A stretch of DNA of 37,620 nucleotides from Cyanobacterium sp. T60_A2020_053 (GCA_015272165.1 JACYMF010000014.1:1-37620), one strand, 5' to 3'. Positions 1 to 9,117 are shown, counted from the stretch's first letter. Program-made: numbers and translations. Notes: a model not told the origin generated them from the sequence alone.

Positions 1-480
1 TTTCTGTTAATTCATCTGCTTTACTTGTCACGGGTAAGGAAGATAAGTTTTCTTTTTCCTTATCTATAGAAATATTTTGGTTATCAGATAATAATTCGCT
101 TCCTTCCCTTGCTAAAGAAAGATTAGTTTGATTTTCTGTCAATTCATCTGCTTTACTTGTCACGGGTAAGGAAGATAAGTTTTCTCTTTCCTTATCTATA
201 GAAATATTTTGGTTATCAGATAATAATTCGCTTCCTTCCCTTGCTAAAGAAAGATTAGTTTGATTTTCTGTCAATTCATCTGCTTTACTTGTCACGGGTA
301 AGGAAGATAAGTTTTCTCTTTCCTTATCTATAGAAATATTTTGGTTGTTAGATAATGATTCGCTTCCTTCCTTGACTAAAAACAGATTATTTTCATCTTG
401 ACTTACTACTGGTGATGATGAAAGATTTTCCCTTTCCTTATCTATGGAGATGTTTTCAGAAAAAGATAACAAGAGATTAT
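1..480 (-). repeat. 132-bp in-frame tandem repeat inside the TamB-like gene
   Basis: The phrase ttcatctgct recurs at 11, 143 and 275, an exact 132-base period that keeps frame (44 residues per unit). Units at 11-142 and 143-274 are almost identical; the unit from 275 has drifted, and 390-480 is a fourth, degenerate one. Read on the minus strand, each unit includes NISIDKERENLSSLPVTSKA and a polar, Glu/Ser/Asn-rich tail. The array continues left of the window. Confidence 0.95.
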
Positions 481-3400
481 TTTGATTACCGATAGAATTA
501 GTTAAGTTATCAGTAGATAAGTTAGTGTCAGGAAAAACAACAGCTAAAGGTGAAGGATTACCAGAAAGACAGTCAGCTTGAGTAGAATATAAATCTTTTG
601 CCTGACAAAGACGAAGAGAGGGAGAATCTTGGAATATATCATTAATATTATAAATACCAGCGCCCGTCAACAATGTTTGTATATCCCCATTACTAACCAT
701 CATCTCGGCTTCTATTTCTGGATTATCACCAAAAGGTAAAATAGTGGCTTGAAAATTATATTTATTCTCTCCTTTGACTAACTCACCAGTGTCAATCAAA
801 ATTTTGTCGTCTTTTTTCACCACCTGCGCGGTTAACTTATCACTGATAAAATTATTAATCTGCGCCTTAGCAATAACTACATTATTAGTCACAAAATCAA
901 AGTTAGCTAAATTGACGTTAATATCTGCCGATAATTTCCCATCAAGATAATTAACATACTCATTGTCAGTGAGAAAGGGAAGTAAGGATTTTGTTAAAGG
1001 AGTGACGGAAAAATTACTGATATTGATAGCTAAGGTATCTTGACGATTAACCCCAGTAATTTCCGCGCCGTCAACTTGTAAATTAAATTCCTGCGGTAAA
1101 AATCCGGCGCCCATCACCCCAGTTAATCGATTATTCTTATTAGTAACATCGAAAAGAGAAAATCTAATGGCATCTAAACTCTCTACAGAGACATTCCCTC
1201 CCAAATTATTAAAAGCTAAATCTCCCAAACTAAATTTATTGACAGTAACATCTCCTTTAAATAGTGGTTGCTGAAGATTGCCTGTTAAATTTCCTTCTAC
1301 ATTCAATTTCCCTTGATAGTCAATGCCTTGCAAACTATTCGGTAACGGTAAAGTTTCTACATCAATACCAGAAGCAGTGATAAATAAATCCCAATCCTGA
1401 ATACTTCCCTCGTCAAAGTCATAATTAATTACCCCTCGCGCTGATATATCCTCACTGGTGGCTTTTTTTACAAAAATTTTGCCGTCATTTAAAACAAAGT
1501 CAGCGTTAACTGGTTGCTTAATTACATTAATCCCTTTTTCAAATGTCAAATTACCTGCCACATCAATCGTATCCACCGAGAAATTATTTAAGTTACCCGT
1601 GACAGTAACTTTTCCTGATGTTTTGCCTAAATCACCCCAATTGTCAAGGTTAAGGTGAAGGGCGCTGATGTCACTGCTAAAGTTATTATTTCTATCAAGG
1701 GAAATTCTCTCTACTGTTAACATCCCTTCAGGAAGATTAACTTTTCCTTCTCCGTTTACTTCCACCGCAGAAAAATTATTAATATTCCCTCTTACTGTCA
1801 AATTCGTGTCAAATTTTCCTGTCTGCAAAGGAAAGTTAAAATTATCAATACTCTCCCCTAAACTACCCAAGTCGAGATTAACGGCGTTTAACTCGGTTTG
1901 CCATTCCCCTTGTGTTAATTGAGTGTTGTTTAAATTAATAATCGTATCAGCGAGGGGAAAACTAAAATTTCCTGTTAAATCAATCCCTGCCAAAGAAATA
2001 TTATTACTGTCTCCCGTTAACTGTAAATCTCCCTGCAATTTACCGTCAGCGCATTCCACCGTTTCACAAATATTAATGGTATCCAAAGGAATATCAATGA
2101 GTTGTAAATCCCCTTGATAATTATTTTGGTTGTAAGTGAAATCATTAACTATTATCCTCGCGCCATTGAAATTACTAGCGCCGTTGACATTAATATCTCC
2201 CGACAAAGAAATATTTTGACTATCTCCCGTTAACTGTAAATCTCCCTGCAATTTACCGTCAGCGCATTCCACCGTTTCACAAATATTAATGGTATCCAAA
2301 GGAATATCAATGAGTTGTAAATCCCCTTGATAATTATTTTGGTTGTAAGCCAAATCATTAACTATTACCCTACCGCCGTTAAGATTAACTTCTCCTTTTC
2401 CTTGCCATTGTGTCGCTGAGAAATTTTGCCAAAATCCTGTTACCTTATATTCTCCTCTCACTAATTTTAAACTAAGGGGGAGGGCGCTTGTTGTCAAATT
2501 TTCAGTAAATTTCCTTAAATCAATCCCCGTTACCTCTCCTGTCACGGCAAAATCTGTTTCTTCTTTCGCCAAACTAACTTCCCCCTCTCCCTTTATCTCT
2601 CCCCCTGCTTTGGTTTTCAAGGTGAAATTTTCCAACATCAAATCATTATTAATAATTGTAAAATTTGCTTGACTTTCTGTAAAATCCGTATTAAGAAAAT
2701 TGATAGGGCGGAGGGCGCTGATATTGGTGATAATTTCTGGTTGTGTTAAACTACCTTTAATGTCAAGGTTGCCGATAATTTCTCCTGTCACGGCAAAAGG
2801 AAGGGGGGGAAGGTTAAGGGATTCCAGCGCCCTCCCCACGGCAACACTATCGGTGTTAACCTGTAAATTAAGTTGATTTGTGTCGTCAATTATCCCCGTC
2901 ACATCCCCATTAATTTCCCCTAAATTAGTATTAACTTTCTCAATTTCAACGGCACGATTACGCAAAATAATTTTACCGTTACTATTAGTAAGAGGTTGAG
3001 GAAGATTAGGAATATTAACATTAACGGCACTTACATCAAGGTTGCCATTGTAATTTTCAAGAAGAGAATTTTCAAAAACCAGTTGAATATCACCGTTAAC
3101 TTTTCCAGCTTCTGCATCAATAGGTAAATCCACAAAATAATAAATTTCATCTGTTAATAATTCCTTGCCTTTTATGTCTAACAACCATTTATTTTCTTGA
3201 TTATTCTGTAAGGCTTCAAATTGTATTTTTCCCCCTGTTGAACTTTGGGCAAAAAAGTTATATTTATTTTGATTACTGTTGAATGTTATTATCCCTTGAT
3301 CTATTTTTAATAGTAAGGGTAATTCTTCATCTTTGACTTGATTTTCTAATGTTAAATAACCTTGATTAACTGTTATTTTATCTACGGCAAAGTTAAAGCC

Positions 3401-3835
3401 ATAGAAAGGTTTTCTTTCCCCTCGACTAAGATTCAACTCTACCCATTGATTCTCTAAATCTTTTTCTAAATAACCATTAGCATCAATTAAATTAATAGTT
3501 AATTCTATTTTTCTATTTAATAATTGCAAAGGATTGACACTAATTTCAACTTCATCGGTTGTTACATAATCTAAATTATTCTTATCACTGTTAATGCTAC
3601 TTTTGCCAATTTTAATAGAATTGAAACCAACTGCTTTAACATCACCTAAATCAACATCTCTATTTAAAAAATTACTAACAGGAGATTCAATTAAAGGGAC
3701 TAATTTTTGCGTTAAAAAATACCAACCATAACTCAAACTTCCCGCCGAAATTAAAAGTAATAAATAGATTAATAATTTGAGAGAGGAAGGGCGCTGGGTG
3801 GAGGGCGCTGGGTTATTATCAGAGTTATTAGTCAT
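1..3835 (-). CDS. TamB-like translocation/assembly module protein (DUF490 type), C-terminus beyond window
   Basis: Long minus-strand frame beginning at ATG 3835-3833 and still open at base 1, giving 1278 residues without the C-terminus. The N-terminus is a short polar stretch and one membrane anchor (about residues 19-38, LKLLIYLLLLISAGSLSYGW), as in TamB-type proteins anchored in the inner membrane. The rest is low-complexity beta-rich sequence with repeated short blocks such as GDLQLTGD, NISLSGDINVNG and LDIKGSLTQPEI, typical of the periplasm-spanning beta-taco fold that moves lipids or outer-membrane proteins. Cyanobacterial homologues are often over 1500 residues. It was not offered as a simple ORF because it is cut by the window edge. 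Two internal repeats (residues about 496-608, and from about 1118 on) are described separately. The exact substrate is not known from sequence. Confidence 0.85.
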   Translation of the reverse strand, partial: MTNNSDNNPAPSTQRPSSLKLLIYLLLLISAGSLSYGWYFLTQKLVPLIESPVSNFLNRDVDLGDVKAVGFNSIKIGKSSINSDKNNLDYVTTDEVEISVNPLQLLNRKIELTINLIDANGYLEKDLENQWVELNLSRGERKPFYGFNFAVDKITVNQGYLTLENQVKDEELPLLLKIDQGIITFNSNQNKYNFFAQSSTGGKIQFEALQNNQENKWLLDIKGKELLTDEIYYFVDLPIDAEAGKVNGDIQLVFENSLLENYNGNLDVSAVNVNIPNLPQPLTNSNGKIILRNRAVEIEKVNTNLGEINGDVTGIIDDTNQLNLQVNTDSVAVGRALESLNLPPLPFAVTGEIIGNLDIKGSLTQPEIITNISALRPINFLNTDFTESQANFTIINNDLMLENFTLKTKAGGEIKGEGEVSLAKEETDFAVTGEVTGIDLRKFTENLTTSALPLSLKLVRGEYKVTGFWQNFSATQWQGKGEVNLNGGRVIVNDLAYNQNNYQGDLQLIDIPLDTINICETVECADGKLQGDLQLTGDSQNISLSGDINVNGASNFNGARIIVNDFTYNQNNYQGDLQLIDIPLDTINICETVECADGKLQGDLQLTGDSNNISLAGIDLTGNFSFPLADTIINLNNTQLTQGEWQTELNAVNLDLGSLGESIDNFNFPLQTGKFDTNLTVRGNINNFSAVEVNGEGKVNLPEGMLTVERISLDRNNNFSSDISALHLNLDNWGDLGKTSGKVTVTGNLNNFSVDTIDVAGNLTFEKGINVIKQPVNADFVLNDGKIFVKKATSEDISARGVINYDFDEGSIQDWDLFITASGIDVETLPLPNSLQGIDYQGKLNVEGNLTGNLQQPLFKGDVTVNKFSLGDLAFNNLGGNVSVESLDAIRFSLFDVTNKNNRLTGVMGAGFLPQEFNLQVDGAEITGVNRQDTLAINISNFSVTPLTKSLLPFLTDNEYVNYLDGKLSADINVNLANFDFVTNNVVIAKAQINNFISDKLTAQVVKKDDKILIDTGELVKGENKYNFQATILPFGDNPEIEAEMMVSNGDIQTLLTGAGIYNINDIFQDSPSLRLCQAKDLYSTQADCLSGNPSPLAVVFPDTNLSTDNLTNSIGNQNNLLLSFSENISIDKERENLSSSPVVSQDENNLFLVKEGSESLSNNQNISIDKERENLSSLPVTSKADELTENQTNLSLAREGSELLSDNQNISIDKERENLSSLPVTSKADELTENQTNLSLAREGSELLSDNQNISIDKEKENLSSLPVTSKADELTE
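1991..2378 (-). repeat. 213-bp direct duplication inside the TamB-like gene
   Basis: Bases 2011-2136 recur without visible change at 2224-2349, an offset of 213 bases (71 codons). Weaker similarity extends to about 1991-2165 and 2204-2378. Each copy encodes NQNNYQGDLQLIDIPLDTI followed by a CETVEC segment. The near-perfect DNA identity points to a recent in-frame duplication or gene conversion. Confidence 0.93.
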
Positions 3836-4016
3836 ATAACAATACTAAATAAGTTATGGCAATTAAGTTAGTGAAAAAAGTAATAGGCAACAGGGTAATA
3901 CTTTCAATATTTTTTGATAATAATTGATCTGCTACAAATTATTGAGGAGTGCTATAGAATGAATAATATTAATTACTTGATAGGAGTTAATCACAAAAAT
4001 TCCATCATGACCTATT
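3836..4016. other. Spacer between TamB-like gene and higA-type gene
   Basis: Contains the presumed promoter region of the minus-strand TamB-like gene; no clear -35/-10 pair can be assigned. A 24-codon plus-strand ORF (ATG 3959, stop ending 4033) has a good Shine-Dalgarno-like GAGGAG at 3944-3949 with 9-base spacing, but it overlaps the 3' end of the next gene and has no recognisable similarity, so it is only noted here. Confidence 0.35.
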
Positions 4017-4331
4017 TCAGTTTACTGCGATAATTTTAAAATTTAAAGCCTTCAATAACTTTAGAAATAAATAAATGGATTTTTCTTCATTTTTCGTTAA
4101 AACTTCCTCAAGTTTTTGATAATATTCATCAGCCGATTGAGATAAACAATTATTGTTTTTTCGTGCTTGAATAATATCAGATAAAGTAGTCATTAAAATC
4201 TGATCACCTTCAGGGTCATTTTCTAATATAGTAGTTAAATATTCAGCAGCATATTCCGAATCTGCCAAAGATTCTATCAAAGAGTCAAGCCAAAGATCAC
4301 ATTTAGTCATGTTAGCGATTTCGGTAGTCAT
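4017..4331 (-). CDS. HigA-type antitoxin (addiction module antidote protein family), toxin broken
   Basis: 104 residues. The layout matches the antidote family that partners phage-derived HigB/RelE toxins (TIGR02684 type): an AAEYLTTILENDPEGDQIL segment (start of an 'AAYLxAALEEGDP' block), LSDIIQARK, a helix-turn-helix region, and LFLKLLKALNFKI at the C-terminus. The HTH portion (about residues 60-85) looks drifted. An RBS-like GGGAG precedes the ATG. The gene normally lies just downstream of its toxin with a short overlap; here only the 3' end of that toxin remains (4312-4409). It is therefore an orphan antitoxin that may still repress DNA or neutralise a related toxin elsewhere. Family call fairly sure; activity unknown. 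Confidence 0.72.
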   Translation of the reverse strand: MTTEIANMTKCDLWLDSLIESLADSEYAAEYLTTILENDPEGDQILMTTLSDIIQARKNNNCLSQSADEYYQKLEEVLTKNEEKSIYLFLKLLKALNFKIIAVN

Positions 4332-4409
4332 ACCAATACTCCCTTGCTAATAAAATATCTTTTTTTGAGTATCTTTATCTCCCCCACATAATAACAAAAT
4401 TATATAACT
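4312..4409 (-). pseudogene. 3' remnant of a HigB/RelE-like toxin, frameshifted
   Basis: Upstream of the antitoxin the minus strand reads SYIILLLCGGDKDTQKK, the characteristic C-terminal end of HigB-type toxins ('LLCGGDKxTQKKDI'). As written it then falls out of frame and stops at IFY. Adding one base in the seven-base T run at 4360-4366 (A run on the coding strand) gives QKKDILLAREYWYDYRNR and a stop at 4312-4314, 20 bases inside the antitoxin gene, which is the usual toxin-antitoxin overlap. The N-terminal two thirds are missing and replaced by a GCGCCTTTGCG-type repeat. Seen: the peptide and the frame change. Inferred: single-base indel plus 5' loss. Confidence 0.75.
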
Positions 4410-4418
4410 TAAAATATC

Positions 4419-4446
4419 CTTAGCGCCTCTGCGCCTTTGCGAGAGA
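4419..4446. repeat. GCGCCTCTGCGCCTTTGCG dispersed repeat
   Basis: Short repeat sitting where the body of the HigB-like toxin should be. The same type occurs in inverse orientation at 9065-9087 (GCAAAGGCGCAAAGGCGCAA). Repeats of this kind are common between genes in cyanobacteria. Confidence 0.7.
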
Positions 4447-4512
4447 AAAAGTCTAGAAAAATTTACGGTAGAATAAAGATAAATAATTGTATGGTACTTG
4501 CAAACATAACTT

Positions 4513-5772
4513 ATGACTATCACCGCGCCGAGAAGTATTGCCAGAGAAATTAGAAAAGACTTTCCCATTTTAGACCAAGAAATTAACGGCAAACCATTAA
4601 TTTATTTCGATAGCGCCGCCACCTCCCAAAAACCATTAGCAGTAATCGAGGCACTCACTCATTATTATCAGCATGATAACGCCAATGTGCATCGTGGCGC
4701 CCACAGCCTCAGTGGAAGGGCGACAGATGCTTATGAAGGCGCTAGGGATAAAATCGCTACATTTATTAACGCGCGTAGTCGCAATGAAATTGTTTATACT
4801 CGCAATGCCAGTGAAGCCATCAATATTGTTGCCTATAGCTGGGGTTTAGATAACCTTACACAAGGAGATGAGATTATTTTGACAGTGATGGAGCATCATA
4901 GTAATATGGTACCGTGGCAAATTATCGCTGAGAAGACGGGCGCTGTCATTCGTTATGTGGAGTTAACAGCCGATGAAAGTTTCGATTTTCAGCAATACCA
5001 ACAGCTACTCAATGATAAAACCAAATTGGTATCGGTAGCTCATGTTTCCAATACCCTCGGTTGCATCAATCCCGTGGAAGATATTATCAATCTAGCACAC
5101 GGGAAGGGCGCTAAAGTTTTAATTGATGCTTGTCAGAGTTTGCCCCATTTACCTATTAATGTACAACAAATGGACTGCGATTGGCTAGTAGGTTCAGGTC
5201 ACAAGATGTGCGCGACAACAGGCATCGGCTTTTTATATGGTAAAGAGGAGTTGTTATTGGGGATGTCGCCTTTTTTAGGTGGCGGAGAGATGATTGGTGA
5301 GGTATATTTAGATCATTTCACTTGTGGTGAATTACCCCATAAGTTTGAAGCTGGTACTCCTGCCATCGGTGAAGCTATTGCCATGGGCGCAGCTATCGAC
5401 TATCTTAACAGTATCGGTATGGAAAATATCCACCACTATGAAGAAGAATTAACTGCTTATTTGTTTAAAAGATTAAAAGAAATTCCTAATTTGCGCATTT
5501 ATGGCACTCAACCCACCCCAGAAGGCAAAGGAAGGGCGTGTTTAGCGGCTTTTAATGTAGATGGTATTCATGCCAGTGATTTAGCCACTTTACTTGATAA
5601 TGAAGGTATTGCCATTAGGTCTGGTCATCATTGCACTCAACCATTGCATCGTTATCTTAACATTTCTGGTAGCGCCCGTGCCAGTTTATACTTTTACAAT
5701 ACTACGGAAGAAATTGATCTTTTTATTGATGCACTCAAAGAAACTATTAGTTTTTTTCAAGAAATGATGTAG
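4513..5772 (+). CDS. sufS: Cysteine desulfurase, SufS type
   Basis: 419 residues, normal length for group II (SufS/CsdA) desulfurases. It removes sulfur from L-cysteine with PLP and passes it to SUF iron-sulfur cluster assembly. Visible motifs: the N-terminal [26 protein letters not shown] (about 127-131) stacking on PLP; LIDACQS (about 203-209); the PLP lysine K231 in [14 protein letters not shown]; and the catalytic C374 in [11 protein letters not shown]. The ATG at 4513 gives the family's usual N-terminus. No sufBCD genes are adjacent in this window. An AATTGAC/AATGGAT heptamer array starts within 10 bases after the stop codon. Confidence 0.97.
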   Translation: MTITAPRSIAREIRKDFPILDQEINGKPLIYFDSAATSQKPLAVIEALTHYYQHDNANVHRGAHSLSGRATDAYEGARDKIATFINARSRNEIVYTRNASEAINIVAYSWGLDNLTQGDEIILTVMEHHSNMVPWQIIAEKTGAVIRYVELTADESFDFQQYQQLLNDKTKLVSVAHVSNTLGCINPVEDIINLAHGKGAKVLIDACQSLPHLPINVQQMDCDWLVGSGHKMCATTGIGFLYGKEELLLGMSPFLGGGEMIGEVYLDHFTCGELPHKFEAGTPAIGEAIAMGAAIDYLNSIGMENIHHYEEELTAYLFKRLKEIPNLRIYGTQPTPEGKGRACLAAFNVDGIHASDLATLLDNEGIAIRSGHHCTQPLHRYLNISGSARASLYFYNTTEEIDLFIDALKETISFFQEMM

Positions 5773-5781
5773 TTAATTGAT

Positions 5782-5809
5782 AATTGACAATGGATAATGG
5801 ATAATTAGT
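5782..5809 (+). repeat. Heptamer tandem array (AATTGAC/AATGGAT type)
   Basis: Four 7-base units: AATTGAC, AATGGAT, AATGGAT, AATTAGT, beginning 10 bases past the sufS stop. The same units appear at 14117, 24169 and, reversed, at 9196. Confidence 0.85.
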
Positions 5810-5850
5810 AAAATTAAATATTAAAAACTTATTCCCTATTCCATATATTA

Positions 5851-6654
5851 ATGAAAATTGACAAAAAAAAGTCTCTAAGAATAATTATGCTATCGATGTT
5901 AACCATTGGTAGCATTTTAGCAACGGTAGGGGGATATTGGTGGTATCAAAGTCAATCAATAAGTCAATTAAAAAATTATTTATTACAATCAGAAATAGCT
6001 ACTATTGCTGAAAAAATTACCGTAAAAATTTTCGCAAATAATCAAATAATAGGAGGCTCAGGAGTTTTAATTGGGAAGGAAAACAATAACTATTATATCA
6101 TAACGAATAATCATGTTATTGCTGAAGAAAATGAGCAATATAAAATAAAAACTCATAAAAATAAAATTTATTCTGTTGAAATTATCGCTCAAAATAATCA
6201 AAATTCTATTATTAATGATTTAGCCTTACTAAAATTTAATAGTAATGAAAATTATCAAACGATTAAAATAAATAATAAAATCAAAATAAAAGAAAATGAT
6301 TTAGTTTTAAGTGCAGGATTTCCTTTTGAAGAGGGAGAAAAACAAGCAGAAACAGTAACACAAACAGTGGGGAAAGTTACGATGATTTTAGATAAAGCCA
6401 TGAATGGTGGTTATCAATTTGGTTATACCAATGATGTTTTAAATGGTATGAGTGGGGGCGCTATTTTAAATAGTCAAGGAGAATTAGTCGGCATAAATGG
6501 TTTAGGAAAATATCCTGCTTTAGGTAATCCTTATATTTATCAAAATGGCGAAGCAATTAGTAATTATTCTTGGCAACAAATGAGTGAATTAAGTTGGGGG
6601 ATAAATACTCAATTAATTAGTAATTTTATGGATGAAAATTTAATTAATAAATAG
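5851..6654 (+). CDS. Trypsin-like (S1C/HtrA-like) serine protease with N-terminal anchor
   Basis: 267 residues. Charged start (KIDKKKSLR) then a hydrophobic segment (about residues 11-31) that is a signal anchor or signal peptide, so the catalytic domain should face the periplasm or lumen. The triad is visible: H88 in ITNNHVI, D123 in INDLALLKF, S201 in LNGMSGGAI, followed by GELVGING. No PDZ domain follows, so it is a protease-only form, shorter than DegP/HhoA (about 400 residues). The sequence is very Asn/Lys/Ile-rich and AT-rich compared with the neighbouring housekeeping genes. Substrates unknown. It stands alone between two repeat-rich spacers. Confidence 0.88.
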   Translation: MKIDKKKSLRIIMLSMLTIGSILATVGGYWWYQSQSISQLKNYLLQSEIATIAEKITVKIFANNQIIGGSGVLIGKENNNYYIITNNHVIAEENEQYKIKTHKNKIYSVEIIAQNNQNSIINDLALLKFNSNENYQTIKINNKIKIKENDLVLSAGFPFEEGEKQAETVTQTVGKVTMILDKAMNGGYQFGYTNDVLNGMSGGAILNSQGELVGINGLGKYPALGNPYIYQNGEAISNYSWQQMSELSWGINTQLISNFMDENLINK

Positions 6655-6695
6655 AAAAAATGGGAAGTAAAAAGGGCAAAGGTTCTAAGGTGAGT

Positions 6696-6728
6696 AGGTT
6701 TCAGGCTTCAGGTTACAGGTTTCAGGTG
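6696..6728 (+). repeat. Heptamer tandem array (AGGTTTC type)
   Basis: Units AGGTTTC, AGGCTTC, AGGTTAC, AGGTTTC plus a partial unit. It faces a second array in inverse orientation at 6810-6840, about 80 bases away, so the spacer 6655-6938 holds an inverted pair that could fold together. Confidence 0.8.
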
Positions 6729-6809
6729 TAATTTTCAGACGATTATATAATTCTGTCAAACAATTGAATATAAAAAATCAATTAAGATATGTTGTTTGTC
6801 AATTCTTTA

Positions 6810-6840
6810 ACCTGATACCTAACACCCGATACCTGACACC
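6810..6840 (+). repeat. Heptamer tandem array (ACCTGAT type), inverse of the array at 6696
   Basis: Units ACCTGAT, ACCTAAC, ACCCGAT, ACCTGAC plus ACC. The 14 bases before it (tgtcaattctttaa) also occur reversed next to the array at 27333-27353, so a longer element is shared between these two places. Confidence 0.8.
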
Positions 6841-6938
6841 TTTACAGCATCGGAAATTTTATCTCGAACTCAGGTTAATTAAGCATTTCTGATCTGTTAA
6901 AATACTGGAATAAAACTAAAACTTACATAAAGTATCTC

Positions 6939-9044
6939 ATGGCGAAAAAAAAGCAGAAACCAATTTGGATTGAGGGAAATAGTTGTGCTGGTAAAACCAC
7001 TCGTTTAGTGGATTATTTAGCTAAGTTGACAACAAAAAAAACTAATTTTCACAATTTACAAAAACCTTTAATTTTTTCTCCTAATCAAGAAGATAAAGAT
7101 GTTTTAGAGAAAGCAATTTTTAGTAAAACACAAAATCTTTTTCCTGCTATTGAAATTTACACTCCTTCGGCTTTTATTCTCCAAGAAGTAGAGCTTTTTT
7201 TTCCCTTAATTTTAGAACAATTAAAAGTTAAACCTTTTTTTCCTTTTCGTTTAAGCACTCCTCTGGAAAGGGAGTTATCAGCGCCCTTCGCCCAAGCACA
7301 ATTCACTCCTGAAATATTAAATTTATGGGGGGGAGAAAGTAGAGCAATTAGCCATATTTTAGATTTATTACCTTTAGCTGGAATGGCTAGAATGCCAATA
7401 CAAAATATTAAAAATTACCTAGAAAAATCACAATTATTAGACCCATTTGATAAGGAAAATAACGAAAAAATGGTTAAAATTGTTGATAATATCCTTTCTC
7501 AATGGTGGCATTGGTGCTTAGAAAGGGGCTTTTTAACTTATGGTATTACTTATCAACTTTACGGACAATATTTATTATCAAATTTAACCTATCAAGACAG
7601 TTTAATTAATCGTTATCATAGTATTTTTGCGGATAACTTAGATAACTTTCCTGCCCTTTTAGGAGATTTATTTAAATTGTTTATTGACAAAAATATTTAT
7701 AGTGTATTTACTTATAATTATCAAGGAAAAGTAAGGCTAGGATTAAATGCTGATCCTGATTATTTACTAAGTATTAGAGATGCTTGTCAGGTCGAAACAT
7801 TAGCCAGTTTTGCCAGTGATAACTTGGCAGTAAATTTAGCCGATGATTTTTATAATATTGTCATTAATCAAGAATTTAATCCCATAGATTTTCAAGAAAA
7901 AGTTTATAGTATCAAAACCAAAACAAGGGCGCAATTAATCGAAGATACCGCCAATTTTATTATTAATCAAGTCAAAAATAATCACATCAAACCCGAAGAA
8001 ATTGCCATTATTGCACCCGGTTTAGATGAAATTGCCCGTTTTCAATTCCTCTATTTTCTTCATCAAGCAAACATCCCTATCGAGCCACTGAAAGAACAGC
8101 GCCCGTTGATCGTCTCCCCCCTCGTCCGTAGTGTTTTGAACCTGTTGGGGTTGATTTATCGGGGCTGTGGGCGCTTAATTGAACGGGAGGGAGTAGCAGA
8201 AATGTTAACCCTACTTTCTCAAAAAGAGGGAGGGCGCTGGGGTATCGATCCCGTTCGAGCCGGTTTATTAGCTGAATATTGTTATCTTGTTGATATAGAG
8301 TCACCGCAGTTATTGCCCATTGAGTATCTCAGCAAGGGAGAACGAATGAACTATGATAGTTTTATGGCGTATAATGAGATTCGAGATTGGATTAATGACA
8401 CTAAAACGGCGGGTTTATCACCTTTGGCGGTGATTGATTTAATCACCGAGCGGTTTTTTGCAGAGGTGAGGGCGCTGGATTACGCTGATTATGCTAGTTT
8501 GAAGAAATTACGGGAAACGGCGCGCGCCTTTTTTGTGGTGCAACAAAAATTAAAGGAGTATGATTTTCCCCACAAAACCGATGATGATTCCATGCAAGAT
8601 TGGATTGTATTTATGCGCAAAGGCACTGTCACTACTAATCCTTATCCTCGTGATTATTTTATCTCTCGCACCAAAGAGCGTGGGGTTATCCTTGCTACTA
8701 TTTATCAGTATCGGGTGGCGAATCTTAGTCATCGGTGGCAATTTTGGTTTGATGCTGGTTCAAAATTGTGGGAAAAGGGGGGCGCTACGGAGTTATGGGG
8801 TTATCAGTTATTTTTAAGGGGTTGCCATGGTAAGCCTTTAATTACTCAAGATAACCCTGAAAATGTCCGTTTAAGTGGCGTTATCCATGATTTACTGGCA
8901 CACACCACAGATAAGTTATTTCTCTGTCATAGTGATTTAGATGTGGGTGGAAATGAGCAGGGAGGGGCGCTTTTTCCTCTTACTCAAATTCTCCCTACTG
9001 TGGCTGAAAGTCTTATGTTAGATCGGTTTATGGTGCAAAGTTAA
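6939..9044 (+). CDS. P-loop UvrD/AddB-like recombinase or helicase-related protein
   Basis: 701 residues. A Walker A motif GNSCAGKTT lies at residues 13-21. Later blocks resemble the second half of UvrD/RecB/AddB-type proteins: EEIAIIAPGLDEIARFQF ('which worker is next' block), SPLVRSVLNLLGLIYRG, and a GVILATIYQYRVANLSHRWQ block where helicase motif V (VTLATIHxxKGLE) would sit, but the motif is degenerate and no clear DExx Walker B is visible. The C-terminus (LFLCHSDLDVGG, PLTQILPTV) also fits AddB-like proteins. Cyanobacterial members are usually labelled 'recombinase family protein' or left hypothetical. A role in DNA repair is an inference; ATPase capability is plausible, helicase activity doubtful. 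Contains seven GGGCGC-core iterated motifs. Confidence 0.6.
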   Translation: MAKKKQKPIWIEGNSCAGKTTRLVDYLAKLTTKKTNFHNLQKPLIFSPNQEDKDVLEKAIFSKTQNLFPAIEIYTPSAFILQEVELFFPLILEQLKVKPFFPFRLSTPLERELSAPFAQAQFTPEILNLWGGESRAISHILDLLPLAGMARMPIQNIKNYLEKSQLLDPFDKENNEKMVKIVDNILSQWWHWCLERGFLTYGITYQLYGQYLLSNLTYQDSLINRYHSIFADNLDNFPALLGDLFKLFIDKNIYSVFTYNYQGKVRLGLNADPDYLLSIRDACQVETLASFASDNLAVNLADDFYNIVINQEFNPIDFQEKVYSIKTKTRAQLIEDTANFIINQVKNNHIKPEEIAIIAPGLDEIARFQFLYFLHQANIPIEPLKEQRPLIVSPLVRSVLNLLGLIYRGCGRLIEREGVAEMLTLLSQKEGGRWGIDPVRAGLLAEYCYLVDIESPQLLPIEYLSKGERMNYDSFMAYNEIRDWINDTKTAGLSPLAVIDLITERFFAEVRALDYADYASLKKLRETARAFFVVQQKLKEYDFPHKTDDDSMQDWIVFMRKGTVTTNPYPRDYFISRTKERGVILATIYQYRVANLSHRWQFWFDAGSKLWEKGGATELWGYQLFLRGCHGKPLITQDNPENVRLSGVIHDLLAHTTDKLFLCHSDLDVGGNEQGGALFPLTQILPTVAESLMLDRFMVQS

Positions 9045-9064
9045 ATGGTTATGACAGGGTGTCA

Positions 9065-9087
9065 CGCAAAGGCGCAAAGGCGCAAAG
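9065..9087. repeat. GCGCAAAGGCGCAAAG dispersed repeat
   Basis: Two GGCGCAAA units, the inverse of the repeat at 4419-4446; common in cyanobacterial intergenic DNA. Confidence 0.65.
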
Positions 9088-9117
9088 TTTTGTTTTAACT
9101 GATTCTCTGGAGTTATA

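Noticed and set aside
1-480. CRISPR-like array at the left edge
   Set aside because: The 132-base units are contiguous with no spacers, keep the reading frame, and code for a polar protein repeat.
1458-2117. Three plus-strand ORFs opposite the TamB-like gene
   Set aside because: They lie antisense to a continuous 1278-codon frame with clear family features and have no recognisable content.
3959-4033. 24-codon ORF with a good ribosome-binding site
   Set aside because: No similarity, overlaps the 3' end of the antitoxin gene, and too short to support from one sequence.
4347-4592. 81-residue minus-strand ORF that looks like a small membrane protein
   Set aside because: Its start lies inside sufS and its hydrophobic part is antisense to that gene; its middle is a dispersed repeat. 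Only the last 18 or so residues are meaningful, as the HigB-like remnant.
8077-8817. Antisense and out-of-frame ORFs within the 701-residue P-loop gene
   Set aside because: They overlap a long frame with a Walker A motif and have no supporting features.
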